Shown here: one piece after another, positions 1-8,097 of the stretch
Position numbering within the stretch: position 1 is the stretch's first letter
How the letters are laid out: each line of letters opens with the position of its first letter
Assembly: GCA_000405685.1 (NCBI GenBank)
Contig: ASPF01000007.1
Location: forward strand, 26,548 to 44,908
Source: Candidatus Geocrenenecus sp. JGI 0000106-J15
GTDB lineage: Archaea > Thermoproteota > Nitrososphaeria_A > Caldarchaeales > Wolframiiraptoraceae
Direction: 5' to 3'
DNA: 18,361 bases
The notes under the pieces: model-generated
The model's input: only the letters and a program-made list of their open reading frames with translations
Database searches by the model: none
What the model was told of the DNA's origin: nothing
Position numbers and translations under genes: made by a program

Positions 1-1
1 G

Positions 2-328
2 GTAATAGTTGCTGTAGGTTCTCCACATGCACAGAGAGATGCTTTAAGAATAATCCGTAAAGGTGGGAGAATAAACTTCTTCGCAGGTCTTCCGCCCGGC
101 TCTGAAGAAGTATCAATAAATACTAACATTATCCATTATAAGCAGATAACAGTGCTGGGAACATCTATGCAGACACCGATAGAATTTAAGAAGACCCTGG
201 AGCTTATAGCGTCAGGGCTTGTTAACGTTAAGCCTCTGATAACCCATAGGTATAGCTTAAGAGATGGGCTAGAAGCATTCTCGAAAAGCCTTAAAGCAGA
301 AGCATTAAAGATATCATTAACTCCCTAG
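2..328 (+). CDS. Zinc-dependent alcohol dehydrogenase (MDR family), C-terminal fragment
   Basis: The frame is open from base 2 to a TAG at 326-328 and gives 108 residues; the N-terminus lies outside the window. The fragment covers the end of the NAD-binding domain and the C-terminal part of a medium-chain dehydrogenase. By hand alignment about 68 of 108 residues match the end of the complete dehydrogenase at 13768-14811, including the shared strings RKGGR, NFFAGLP, HYKQIT and LGTSM, so the two are paralogues. The zinc ligands would be in the missing part, so substrate and metal content cannot be judged. It points towards the cupin gene (convergent, 26 bp apart). The family oxidises polyols, sugars or threonine with NAD(P). 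Confidence 0.85.
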   Translation, partial: VIVAVGSPHAQRDALRIIRKGGRINFFAGLPPGSEEVSINTNIIHYKQITVLGTSMQTPIEFKKTLELIASGLVNVKPLITHRYSLRDGLEAFSKSLKAEALKISLTP

Positions 329-354
329 CTGGAAAGTTCTAGAAGTATACACGT

Positions 355-936
355 TTAAGTTTTATAATATCTTGGATTATCGACAACTTTGGGAGCTTTA
401 TCTTTTTCTGTGACTATTTTGATGAAGCCTTTTTCTTTAACTATCATATAATTGTGTCCTGCATCTGAAGGATAAGCAAAGAAGAAGACAAACCTGTTTC
501 TTCCAGTATTTATTGTACGATGACCCCATCCAGGTGGAACATAACCTAGTGAGCCTGGCTCAAGTTCTACCACTGATACTTCTCCATCTTTATTCTGCAT
601 AAGAAGCATGCCTTTTCCCTTCATGCAGAAGTAGAATTCAGCAGCATCTTTTTCATGGAAATGCCCTTTCGTCATATAGTACTCATTACCAATTTTTCCA
701 GGATATATTATTGTTAATCCAAGATTTAGATTTCCCGTAGCTTCAGAATGAATGTATTCATAATATTCGTAGATAAGAGGGTCTTTACCCTTTGACAATA
801 TCTTCTCTACCTCTTCAATATTTGAGAAGTATTCTTTTAGTTCGCTTAATCGAACTTCTTTCTTCCGTGTATATGGTTGTATAACTCCTTTCTTAAAATC
901 TATAATTATTTTTTCAGGTTTTTGAGGTGGAGGCAT
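355..936 (-). CDS. pgiA: Cupin-type glucose-6-phosphate isomerase
   Basis: This cupin interconverts glucose 6-phosphate and fructose 6-phosphate; it is the archaeal metal-dependent form, unrelated to the classical isomerase. The 193-residue length is normal. The cupin metal site is visible as TKGHFH with His92 and His94, then Glu100, and His139 in the PPGWGHRT segment. YPGKIGNEYY, the AYPSDAGH region and the C-terminal VVDNPR closely resemble the Pyrococcus enzyme as I remember it. The HFH-to-Glu loop is one residue shorter than I recall for Pyrococcus. The ATG has a strong Shine-Dalgarno (GAGGGG, about 8 nt upstream). It starts 15 bp after the AOR gene ends, so the two are probably co-transcribed, tying the isomerase to an oxidoreductase and, further upstream, a sugar kinase. 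Confidence 0.93.
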   Translation of the reverse strand: MPPPQKPEKIIIDFKKGVIQPYTRKKEVRLSELKEYFSNIEEVEKILSKGKDPLIYEYYEYIHSEATGNLNLGLTIIYPGKIGNEYYMTKGHFHEKDAAEFYFCMKGKGMLLMQNKDGEVSVVELEPGSLGYVPPGWGHRTINTGRNRFVFFFAYPSDAGHNYMIVKEKGFIKIVTEKDKAPKVVDNPRYYKT

Positions 937-951
937 ATTTTACCCCTCTAT

Positions 952-2802
952 CTAAGGTAGGTTTAATGCAGTTTTTATATCTTCAGATACTACTCCATCT
1001 ACGCTCCACTTTCTAACAGCATAGTATTCATCCAACATTGCATTAAATATCTCAGGAGATAAGACATGACCTTTCGCAGGACCGTCTGGAATCGGTTCTA
1101 TCATAAGTCTTTTAGGCAGCATATCATCTCTTCTCCTCACACCTTCTCTATTCAAGATCATTCTTTCAAGATTGTAGACTCTTTCACCAATAGTGTTTAA
1201 GTCTTCATTAGGTTCCACTCCAGTCACAAATTTCAAAACTTCTGGACTAGGAGTATCTGTAAGGTTTAGAGATCTTCTAGGTATAGTACACAACCCTAGA
1301 GAATCAATATATCCTCTTACATCTTGTATCGTTTTCACAAGTAATCCCTTACCTTTGACTGCATATCTATCGATTTTCGGTTTAAGCAGCTCGTCTCTAA
1401 TAGTCCAGCCACCGATGTTATGGCATGCACCTCTAGAAGAAGTAGCATATGCAAGCCCCATGCCATAAAATGCTCTAGGCTCATATGCTGTAAGCTCCAT
1501 ACCTTTGACATGCATTGCATAATATTCAGTGTTGTGTCCAATAGACTGAGCTGCTCTAACCGCTCCATCTGCTAATTTCTCACCAAAACCTCTTCTTTCA
1601 CCGATTTGGATTGTTAGTTCTATCAATGCTTCCTCATTACCAAATCTTAATTCTAGTCCATTAGTCTTTCCTCTATCTAGGATGCCTTTTTCATATAATT
1701 CCATACTGAAGCCGATTACGTACCCTGTAGAGATTCCATCTAATCCATAATCATCTGCAAAATTATTGGCCGCTATAATGTAGTTATAGTCGAATACTCC
1801 ACATTGAGGACCAAACGACCAAATCGTTTCATATTCTGGTTTACTTCTAAGATCTTTCTGATATTCACTACTTGGTCTAGCGTACTTCCCACATGCGATT
1901 GGGCAGCGATAACATGCTACGTCTCTTACTACAAATTCTTCTCTGAAGACTTTAGATGAAAGCTTAGCTATAAGATGTTCTTCAACCCTTGTCTTAGTAA
2001 AATTCATTAATGGGAAGGCCCCAAGCTCATAAAGTGAGTCTACGTACTGTGCTGTACCATACTTAGTGTGGTAGCCTGTGGTTTCTCTTAACAGACTAAT
2101 ATTCGATCTTAGGTATTCTGATAACTTATCAGGTTCTGCAACCTCGACTTCTTTTGAGCCTGAGACGAGTATCCCTTTAAGATTCTTTGAACCCATAACT
2201 GCCCCAATACCACCTCTACCAAAGCTTCCACCTCTTCTTGAACCTGGAAAATCAACTAGAACGCTAGCAATTCTAGAGAGCTTTTCTCCAGCTGGTCCAA
2301 TACAGGCAGCTGTTCCATTATTATCTCCAAGTTTATCAAGTAGGACTTTATGGGCTTCATTAATCTTTAAGCCCCATAAGTCTTCAGCATTACTTATCTT
2401 TACTTCATCATCAATTATTGAAATATATGATGGTTTACTAGCTCTTCCTTCTATGATTATACCATCATATCCTGCTTTCTTAATGTATGCTCCGAAGTGT
2501 CCACCTGCGTTAGATACAGTGTAGATATTTGTTAAAGGAGATTTTGTTACTATATGTGCTTTTGAGGAACCCCATACACTAGTACCTGTTAATGGTCCAG
2601 TCATTATTATCAGCTTATTCTCTGGAGAGAGTGGAGAAGTATAAGGGCTGATTTCTTCATAATAATATCTTGCCGCCAACCCTCTACCTCCTAGATATTT
2701 ATCCAACCACTTTCTTGGAACTTCTTCAAATGTTAGCTTTTCTTTTGATAGATTGATACGAATGATTTTTCCATTATATCCATAAAGTTTCTCCTGACCC
2801 AT
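952..2802 (-). CDS. Tungsten-dependent aldehyde:ferredoxin oxidoreductase family protein (AOR-1)
   Basis: AOR-family enzymes oxidise aldehydes to acids in the cytoplasm with a tungsten bis-pterin cofactor and pass electrons to ferredoxin. The 616-residue length is typical. The N-terminal domain has the GYNGKIIRINLS start, the LGGRGLAARY segment and the GPAGE and GAVMGSKNLKG pterin-contact motifs (residues 169-210). The [4Fe-4S] ligands are Cys297, Cys300, Cys304 and Cys505, in the CxxCxxxC...C arrangement of Pyrococcus AOR. KGMELTAYEPR (residues 433-443) is the second pterin motif. It is closer to classical AOR than AOR-2 in this window. The substrate (acetaldehyde, glyceraldehyde 3-phosphate, a sugar aldehyde) cannot be read from sequence. 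No dedicated ferredoxin gene is adjacent. It lies between a kinase and the cupin isomerase on the same strand. The ATG has only a weak ribosome site. Confidence 0.93.
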   Translation of the reverse strand: MGQEKLYGYNGKIIRINLSKEKLTFEEVPRKWLDKYLGGRGLAARYYYEEISPYTSPLSPENKLIIMTGPLTGTSVWGSSKAHIVTKSPLTNIYTVSNAGGHFGAYIKKAGYDGIIIEGRASKPSYISIIDDEVKISNAEDLWGLKINEAHKVLLDKLGDNNGTAACIGPAGEKLSRIASVLVDFPGSRRGGSFGRGGIGAVMGSKNLKGILVSGSKEVEVAEPDKLSEYLRSNISLLRETTGYHTKYGTAQYVDSLYELGAFPLMNFTKTRVEEHLIAKLSSKVFREEFVVRDVACYRCPIACGKYARPSSEYQKDLRSKPEYETIWSFGPQCGVFDYNYIIAANNFADDYGLDGISTGYVIGFSMELYEKGILDRGKTNGLELRFGNEEALIELTIQIGERRGFGEKLADGAVRAAQSIGHNTEYYAMHVKGMELTAYEPRAFYGMGLAYATSSRGACHNIGGWTIRDELLKPKIDRYAVKGKGLLVKTIQDVRGYIDSLGLCTIPRRSLNLTDTPSPEVLKFVTGVEPNEDLNTIGERVYNLERMILNREGVRRRDDMLPKRLMIEPIPDGPAKGHVLSPEIFNAMLDEYYAVRKWSVDGVVSEDIKTALNLP

Positions 2803-2828
2803 TTCACTTCAATCTTTTCGCTCTTAGT

Positions 2829-2858
2829 ATTTTAAGATTATGAAAAAGATCTTTTTCA
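2829..2858 (-). promoter_or_regulatory. Putative promoter and palindromic operator of AOR-1
   Basis: A perfect 18-bp palindrome, TGAAAAAGATCTTTTTCA, occupies 2841-2858, centred about 47 bp upstream of the AOR-1 start codon. Just downstream on the minus strand an AT-rich TTAAAATA stretch (about 2829-2836) sits where a TATA box for a very short leader would be. A dyad directly upstream of the TATA/BRE is a common position for archaeal activators. The arms are low-complexity A/T runs, so a chance origin is possible. Confidence 0.4.
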
Positions 2859-2940
2859 AGTTACCCATACTAATATTGCAGCATTATAATACCTTGCTTA
2901 CATCCTTACATCTAGTATCTTCTTAAATGTTTTAATATAC

Positions 2941-4242
2941 TTACTCGATTAGTAATTCATGTCCTTCAAGTATGTAGTCTAGTCTACTTATCAATTTTTC
3001 ATAAAAGCTTGAATATTTTTTGTATTTCTCATGTACTTCGGTGTTTGGCTGAATCTTTCTAACAGGTTTAACCCATTCATTGATTGCCTTAACGTAGTCT
3101 TTTATCACTCCTACACCATATCCACCTATTACTGCCAGTGCAGTAACAGCATATTCTTCTCTATTAAGGAGTACATATGGTACACCTAAAATATCTGCTT
3201 TTATCTGATTCCATATTTCACTCTTGTTTCCACCGCCGATCCCTCTTACTTCATCTATCTTAACTTCTTTCAGTAGTTCTCTGAGTATTCTTAGGTAGTG
3301 ATCATATTCAAAGGCTATTGCTTCAAGAATAGATCTAAAGAGGTGTCCAATGTTATGTTTCCAGGTGAATCCTGCCCAAACCCCTCTTATCCTTGGATTG
3401 TAAGGATATGCTCTTCCACCTAGATGAGGAATAAAGACTACGCCTTCACTTCCAGGAGGTATTCTAGATGCTTGCTCGTCTAAGATCTTATATGGATCTA
3501 TGCCTAGTTCTTGGGCTCTTCTCTTCTCTTCTTTAGCAACTTCATCTCTAAACCATCTTAAACATAATCCTCCACCATTAATGTAAGCTCCTACACACCA
3601 TAGTTCAGGCACGACGGACTTTAGATAAAGTAGAGTCTTGTATCTTATATCAGGCACAACCTTATCCACTGAGACGTAGAATGCAGATGCTGTACCAGCA
3701 ATATCTAGACATAATCCAGGTGCAGTTAAGCCTGCACCAAAAGTACATGCCATTCCATCTCCTGCTCCAGCAACTATTGGTATTCCTTTCACCAATCCAG
3801 TCTTTGAAGCCTCTTCAGGGGTCAACTCTCCCACTACTTCCCATGGCTTAACAATTCTAGGCATCTTATCTAGTGGAAGCTTGAATACTTCAGCGAGTTC
3901 TTCAGAGTACTTCATCTTATGTACATCGAATAAACCTGTGAATGTAACATATGTGTAGTCGTAGAAAGCTTCTTCGCCTTTTAATCCTGCAAATTTACCT
4001 GCTACATATACTGCAGGTACAGTAAACTTACATATCTTCTCGAATATCTCAGGTCTTTCATTCTTCCACCACTTCATCTTTGGAAGATGATCTACAGTAG
4101 GTGGTGCACCCGTAAGTTGGATTAGCAGATCTTCATGAGTCTGTTTAATATAGTCTATATATTCTCTACATCTTATATCTAACCATGAGTCATAAGGCAT
4201 GACAGGGTTCCAATTTTTATCTATAGCTAAGATTCCAGCCAT
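2941..4242 (-). CDS. FGGY-family carbohydrate kinase (xylulokinase-like), C-terminal part; N-terminus is at the right edge of the window
   Basis: FGGY kinases phosphorylate sugars or polyols such as xylulose, glycerol or ribulose with ATP. The first in-frame ATG gives 433 residues, but this Met is internal: the frame is open to about 4320, and the preceding residues (NTIKQ to FSGQ) are family-typical. Seen here are the catalytic Asp in VAGAGDGMA (residue 162 of this piece), the phosphate-2 motif GTASAF (183-188) and the adenosine motif GGGNKSEIW (336-344). The first 80 or so residues with the DIGT phosphate-1 motif are missing. They are present at 18097-18361 and join in frame through an identical 95-bp stretch to give 515 residues, the usual family length. 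As drawn, this copy is headless and fused behind a truncated nucleotidyltransferase gene, so it would not make an active enzyme. Substrate undetermined. Confidence 0.9.
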   Translation of the reverse strand: MAGILAIDKNWNPVMPYDSWLDIRCREYIDYIKQTHEDLLIQLTGAPPTVDHLPKMKWWKNERPEIFEKICKFTVPAVYVAGKFAGLKGEEAFYDYTYVTFTGLFDVHKMKYSEELAEVFKLPLDKMPRIVKPWEVVGELTPEEASKTGLVKGIPIVAGAGDGMACTFGAGLTAPGLCLDIAGTASAFYVSVDKVVPDIRYKTLLYLKSVVPELWCVGAYINGGGLCLRWFRDEVAKEEKRRAQELGIDPYKILDEQASRIPPGSEGVVFIPHLGGRAYPYNPRIRGVWAGFTWKHNIGHLFRSILEAIAFEYDHYLRILRELLKEVKIDEVRGIGGGNKSEIWNQIKADILGVPYVLLNREEYAVTALAVIGGYGVGVIKDYVKAINEWVKPVRKIQPNTEVHEKYKKYSSFYEKLISRLDYILEGHELLIE

Positions 4243-4318
4243 CTGGCCACTAAATGCGATGGATGCGATGTCCCGTGGGTCTACCCCTGACTTTTTGATT
4301 ATTTGCTTAATAGTATTG
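4224..4318 (-). repeat. 95-bp exact inverted repeat, left copy (kinase coding sequence)
   Basis: Read on the minus strand, these 95 bases match the last 95 bases of the window (18267-18361) without mismatch. Identity begins abruptly at CAATACTATT (4318 downwards) and there is none to the right of 4319. The match stops at 4224 only because the window ends. It encodes residues around the FSGQMAG segment of an FGGY kinase. Confidence 0.97.
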
Positions 4319-4669
4319 GTCGAGAAATATATCTACATGATATAGGTCTTGAGGATGATGATAGATTAGCCTATCCTTCCCATGTAGTAAAAGAAACTGT
4401 CTAGGAATCTTAAATGATAAATCCTTCTCCATTAGCTGTCTAATACCAGCTCTCTGAGAAGAATATCCTACTAGGTCTATATCAGTAAAAGAGCTGATCA
4501 CATCATCTAGTCTACGTAATCTCTTATGTAGCTCTTCTAAGCCTCTAGAATGTATCCTAATGGCTAATGCTCCCAGTATCCTAAGTATGACTCCCTTCTT
4601 TTCTGCTAATTCAACTATTCTTAATGCTTCAGAGATTATTTCTTCATCAGATAACCTGACTGAATTCAT
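4307..4669 (-). pseudogene. Nucleotidyltransferase-like protein, truncated at the kinase junction
   Basis: The open frame has 120 codons, of which 117 belong to the gene. The last three (QYY) and the stop at 4307-4309 are read out of frame from kinase sequence beyond 4318/4319. The N-terminal helix is followed by LRILGALAIRIH, then FTDIDLVGYSSQ (the D-x-D pair of the nucleotidyltransferase fold) and YHVDIFLD, where a third acidic residue of such folds would sit. Related proteins that I recall continue after VDIFLD with more residues, so the C-terminus is missing. The ATG has a good ribosome site (GAGGT). It follows the formamidase-family gene by 14 bp and was presumably co-transcribed with it. 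The catalytic role is unknown; related folds include antitoxin/toxin (AbiEii-like) and tRNA-modifying enzymes, and none is supported specifically here. Confidence 0.7.
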
Positions 4670-4683
4670 ACATGTACCTCAAT

Positions 4684-5601
4684 CTATTGACATGGATTAA
4701 GCAGATCGTAGATTGATATAAGATTCCTAGGCAGTATAGCTCTAACACCTTTCTTAGGGTCGACGACCTGGTTGACGGCAATATTTACTCCTAAACTACT
4801 AAACATGTAAGCTTCTTCAAAACTCCATTTCTTTGCTTTCATCAATGTTTGAACAACATATTCTGTAGCAATCTCAACAGCTCTATCTAGGTCTTCATCA
4901 GCTACAAGCACCGAGTAATGATCTCCAAGCTCAACTATCGGCCACTCAGGCTTCCACTTCTTTACAACATTGAACCTTAGTAGTATCTTTCCTTCAACTT
5001 CTATTGATGAAACACATAGCTCACCGTCAGCTTGAACAGCATGTAGGTCTCCTGCTGCAAATAATGCTCCATCAACCGATACTGGTAGATATAGTCTAGC
5101 ACCTCTACATACCTCTATACAGTCGAGGTTTCCACCATGCTTGTATGGTATGGCTGTAGGGATGGCGTCTACTTCAGGTGCTACACCTATCGTGCCTATC
5201 ATAGGCTTAATGATGAGGTTGACATCGTTGAAGAATGCAACTCCATCTCTGATCTTGACCAGCTTCGCTTTAGGCTTAAAACTTCTTTGAGCGAGCGCAC
5301 CTGCACCTGGAACAACCAAGATTACACCTTCAGAGGCCACGTCTATATCTAGTATATCAACAATTAGAGTATCTCCAGCCTCTACTCCATTAACATATAT
5401 TGGACCAGTAGCTTTATTGACTCTATTCCAGTCGATCTTCTCTAATGGTGTATCTTCACTCTTAACTTGACCTCCAACAGCATCTTCAGTCTCAAGTATC
5501 ACAGGTTCACCTAGATCAACATACTCTACAGGCTTATGGAATCTACTAAAACTATAAACCCCCTTATCTTTATGAACAATCTTCATTTGCTTAACACACA
5601 T
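4684..5601 (-). CDS. Acetamidase/formamidase family protein
   Basis: This family (FmdA_AmdA) hydrolyses formamide, acetamide or related short amides to the acid and ammonia in the cytoplasm. The 305 residues match the family length. Diagnostic parts are the AVGGQVKSEDTPL segment early on, TGPIYVNGVEAGDTL (an early beta-barrel strand), HGGNLDC in the middle, LHAVQADGE after AAGD, and a C-terminal EAYMFSSLGVNIAVNQVVDP. The first ATG is used here; the ATG five codons further in is equally plausible and fits the usual start MKIV. It is the first gene of a minus-strand pair with the truncated nucleotidyltransferase gene and is divergent from the 5700 gene (98 bp apart). Substrate specificity cannot be assigned. 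Confidence 0.88.
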   Translation of the reverse strand: MCVKQMKIVHKDKGVYSFSRFHKPVEYVDLGEPVILETEDAVGGQVKSEDTPLEKIDWNRVNKATGPIYVNGVEAGDTLIVDILDIDVASEGVILVVPGAGALAQRSFKPKAKLVKIRDGVAFFNDVNLIIKPMIGTIGVAPEVDAIPTAIPYKHGGNLDCIEVCRGARLYLPVSVDGALFAAGDLHAVQADGELCVSSIEVEGKILLRFNVVKKWKPEWPIVELGDHYSVLVADEDLDRAVEIATEYVVQTLMKAKKWSFEEAYMFSSLGVNIAVNQVVDPKKGVRAILPRNLISIYDLLNPCQ

Positions 5602-5699
5602 ATCATATCTTCAAGATAAATCTTTCGTCTAGCCAGTAGAAAATGGTTTGAAACATTACCTAGAGCCCAGACTAAAGGTATGCTAATCCATGATATTTA

Positions 5700-6836
5700 G
5701 TGGATCGTTCAACAGAAAAAGATATAATAGTCAGAGCTGGACTTACCACAGGTGCTTACCAATTGAGCCTGCCTAAAAATGTTGTAAAGGCTATTTTAGA
5801 AATTAAGAAGAAATATTTTGAATACAGAAGTGGGAGAGAAGGAGAAGAATTTGAAAGAGAGAGAAGGAAGCATGAGGAAGAAGTTAAGAAGATACTTAGC
5901 GTGGAAGGATTGAGAAATTTTGATGAAACAAGTCTCCTAACACTAGCGAATAATCTCTATGCATTTAGATGGTGGACTGAGAAAGACTGGTTACTGGGTT
6001 ATTGGATCAAAGGCGCTGGTGGAATTGATAAGCTAAGGAAGAATCTTGAAGAACTCCTTTATTCGGATCGTAGTCTAGCTGAGAGATTTAATTCATTTCG
6101 TAAAAACGTTAAGGGAGTTGGGGTAGCAATGATTACCGAGATGCTGGCATACTTTGACCCAAAAACATACGGAGTATATAATAGAAAAGTTAAGGAGGCT
6201 TTATTAAAACTGGGAATAACCCAGACTGGAAAATCATTAGATATAAACAAAATAAGTATTAGTAAACTTACTGGAGAAGAATATGAAGCAATAATAGAGA
6301 CGCTTAAAGAAATAGCTAAACTATTAAGAGACGATAAATATCTCCCATATCCAGACTTACTTGACGTAGACTATTTTCTATTCTATTCTACAGAAATTTT
6401 AACTCCTGAGGTTGAATCCATGGATGAAGAATATGAACATGACGATGTTGTTAATATGATATTAGAAATTGGAAAAGGGCTAGGATTTGATGTTTCAAGA
6501 GAAGTTCCATTAGCAATCGGAACAAGAGTAGATGCTATGTGGTCTTCGAGAATAGGTAATCTAGGAGAGTTGAGATACATATTTGAAGTCCATATTAAAG
6601 GTGATATTGATTCACTGCTGGTTAATTTGATGAAGGCTTCTCAAGATCCTACTGTTCAGAAAATTGTAGCAGTATCAGTTGAGAACGAGTTAGAGAAGAT
6701 CAAGAAAGAAGCTTCTACCCTCAGGGTACTTTCAGATAAAATGTTATACTGGGATATCCGAGAAGTCAGTAAAGTCCATGGATTAATTGAAGAATTGATG
6801 AATAGTATGCAGAGGCTCGGTTTAACCAAAATCTGA
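5700..6836 (+). CDS. Uncharacterised protein with possible helix-hairpin-helix and PD-(D/E)XK nuclease-like domains
   Basis: The frame starts at a GTG; a stop nine bases upstream (5691-5693) rules out an earlier start, and no ribosome site is clear. The protein has 378 residues and no signal or membrane segment. Residues 42-68 are a highly charged helix. Residues 136-172 (KNVKGVGVAMITEML, then FDPKTYGVYNRKV) look like the hairpin-helix region seen at the N-terminus of some restriction-type proteins, as far as I can judge by eye. The C-terminal part has RVDAMW (Asp278) and, 18 residues later, FEVHIKG (Glu296, His298, Lys300), with a predicted helix and strand after it: an arrangement like a PD-(D/E)XK nuclease core. 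The function could be DNA repair, restriction or none of these. No methyltransferase or other defence gene is adjacent. Confidence 0.6.
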   Translation: MDRSTEKDIIVRAGLTTGAYQLSLPKNVVKAILEIKKKYFEYRSGREGEEFERERRKHEEEVKKILSVEGLRNFDETSLLTLANNLYAFRWWTEKDWLLGYWIKGAGGIDKLRKNLEELLYSDRSLAERFNSFRKNVKGVGVAMITEMLAYFDPKTYGVYNRKVKEALLKLGITQTGKSLDINKISISKLTGEEYEAIIETLKEIAKLLRDDKYLPYPDLLDVDYFLFYSTEILTPEVESMDEEYEHDDVVNMILEIGKGLGFDVSREVPLAIGTRVDAMWSSRIGNLGELRYIFEVHIKGDIDSLLVNLMKASQDPTVQKIVAVSVENELEKIKKEASTLRVLSDKMLYWDIREVSKVHGLIEELMNSMQRLGLTKI

Positions 6837-6960
6837 TTAAGCCTCAATTATATCTGCAGCAGCCTCTATTGAATAGAAATATTGTAAGATCTAGATATTG
6901 TAAATTGTTGGATCTACTCGATATACTTTATTTACTTATCTAGTATCTGGAAAGTATCTT

Positions 6961-8097
6961 TTATCCTATTACTAGTTTTTCTTGGATTAACTTGTTTTCT
7001 TTAAATCTTGTTGGTAGGAAGGGTCTCATTAGCTCTGGTGTTTTTCCTGTTAGTATGTTTTCTGCTAATAGTTCTCCTACGAGGGGCGCCATCATGAATC
7101 CATGACCACTATATCCGTATGCTACGTATAGTCCTTCAGGCCACTCTGGTTCTCTACCCATGATATGACTATTATCAGTAGACATCATGTAGTAGCCTGC
7201 CCAGGTCCTCATTATTCTCGCATTCTTCAATGAGGGGATTCTTTTAGTTATTGCTTTAGCCCATTTAATTACAAATTCAAGCCTTGTTTCTAATTTTATT
7301 AACCCTGGTGGAGTTGGATAATCTATTGAGCCGAGAATCTCTCCTTTAAGAGTTTGACCTACATATGCTCCAGAACCCATATCTATGATTAAGGGATCGA
7401 TGAAGTGATGGTAAGGCTCGGTTAAGCAGACTTCTTTCCTCACTGGCTCTGTAGAAAGACGTATGCCTATCTTCTCTAGTAACTCATTAGTCCAAGCACC
7501 AGTTGCTAAAACTACTACATCTACATCTACTACTCCATTTAATGTCTTCAACTGTTTGACTTTGTTATCTACAATGTTTATATCATTTATGGGGGTTAAT
7601 TCATGAAATATTACTCCAAGCTTTTTTGCTAGAGAATAGTATCCGAAGCAGACATAATCATGGTGTAAACTACCATCTTGCGGTCCATAGAAAGCTCCGA
7701 GAACATCATCAACATTTATGTATGAATATCTTTCTCTAATCTCTTCAGGCTCTAAGAAAACCCCCTGTACACCTAACTTACTCCACATCTTACTAGTTTC
7801 TTTAAACCTTTCTATTTGATGTTCATTGAATAGAAGCCATATATATCCTCCCCGATATATTATTGGATTCCACTCCATTTTACCTGCAAGCTTCTCAAGC
7901 CTCTTAATAGATTCAATAGCGAATCTACTATTTTCCTCCGTCCAGAAATGTACTCTAAATCTAGCCCCAGATCTTGTACTCGATCCATACGTTATCCAAT
8001 TCTTTTCAAACAGATGTATCTCTCCAGCATCTCTTACAGCTAAATTATATGCTATTGATAATCCAGTTATCCCTCCACCAATTACTGCGATTCTCAT
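6961..8097 (-). CDS. FAD-dependent amine/amino-acid dehydrogenase, beta (DAO-type) subunit
   Basis: DAO-fold flavoprotein that probably oxidises a secondary amine or amino acid (sarcosine, proline, glycine, opines). The 378-residue length is right for sarcosine oxidase or proline dehydrogenase beta subunits. The N-terminus carries the dinucleotide motif GGGITG (7-12) with the acidic end of strand 2 (FEKN). GSSTRSGARFR (38-48) is the usual flavin region, VLATGAWTN (197-205) the second FAD motif, RTWAGYYMMSTDN (297-309) the substrate-side loop and GYSGHGFMMAP (328-338) the C-terminal FAD contact. Its ATG overlaps the stop of the alpha gene (ATGA), indicating translational coupling and a complex. 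Convergent with the 5700 gene, 124 bp apart. The substrate is not evident. Confidence 0.88.
   Translation of the reverse strand: MRIAVIGGGITGLSIAYNLAVRDAGEIHLFEKNWITYGSSTRSGARFRVHFWTEENSRFAIESIKRLEKLAGKMEWNPIIYRGGYIWLLFNEHQIERFKETSKMWSKLGVQGVFLEPEEIRERYSYINVDDVLGAFYGPQDGSLHHDYVCFGYYSLAKKLGVIFHELTPINDINIVDNKVKQLKTLNGVVDVDVVVLATGAWTNELLEKIGIRLSTEPVRKEVCLTEPYHHFIDPLIIDMGSGAYVGQTLKGEILGSIDYPTPPGLIKLETRLEFVIKWAKAITKRIPSLKNARIMRTWAGYYMMSTDNSHIMGREPEWPEGLYVAYGYSGHGFMMAPLVGELLAENILTGKTPELMRPFLPTRFKENKLIQEKLVIG

Noticed and set aside
2078..2524. 148-codon open frame on the plus strand
   Set aside because: Antisense to the well-supported AOR-1 gene; composition is Ser/Pro/Leu-rich as expected from a shadow frame, with no family resemblance.
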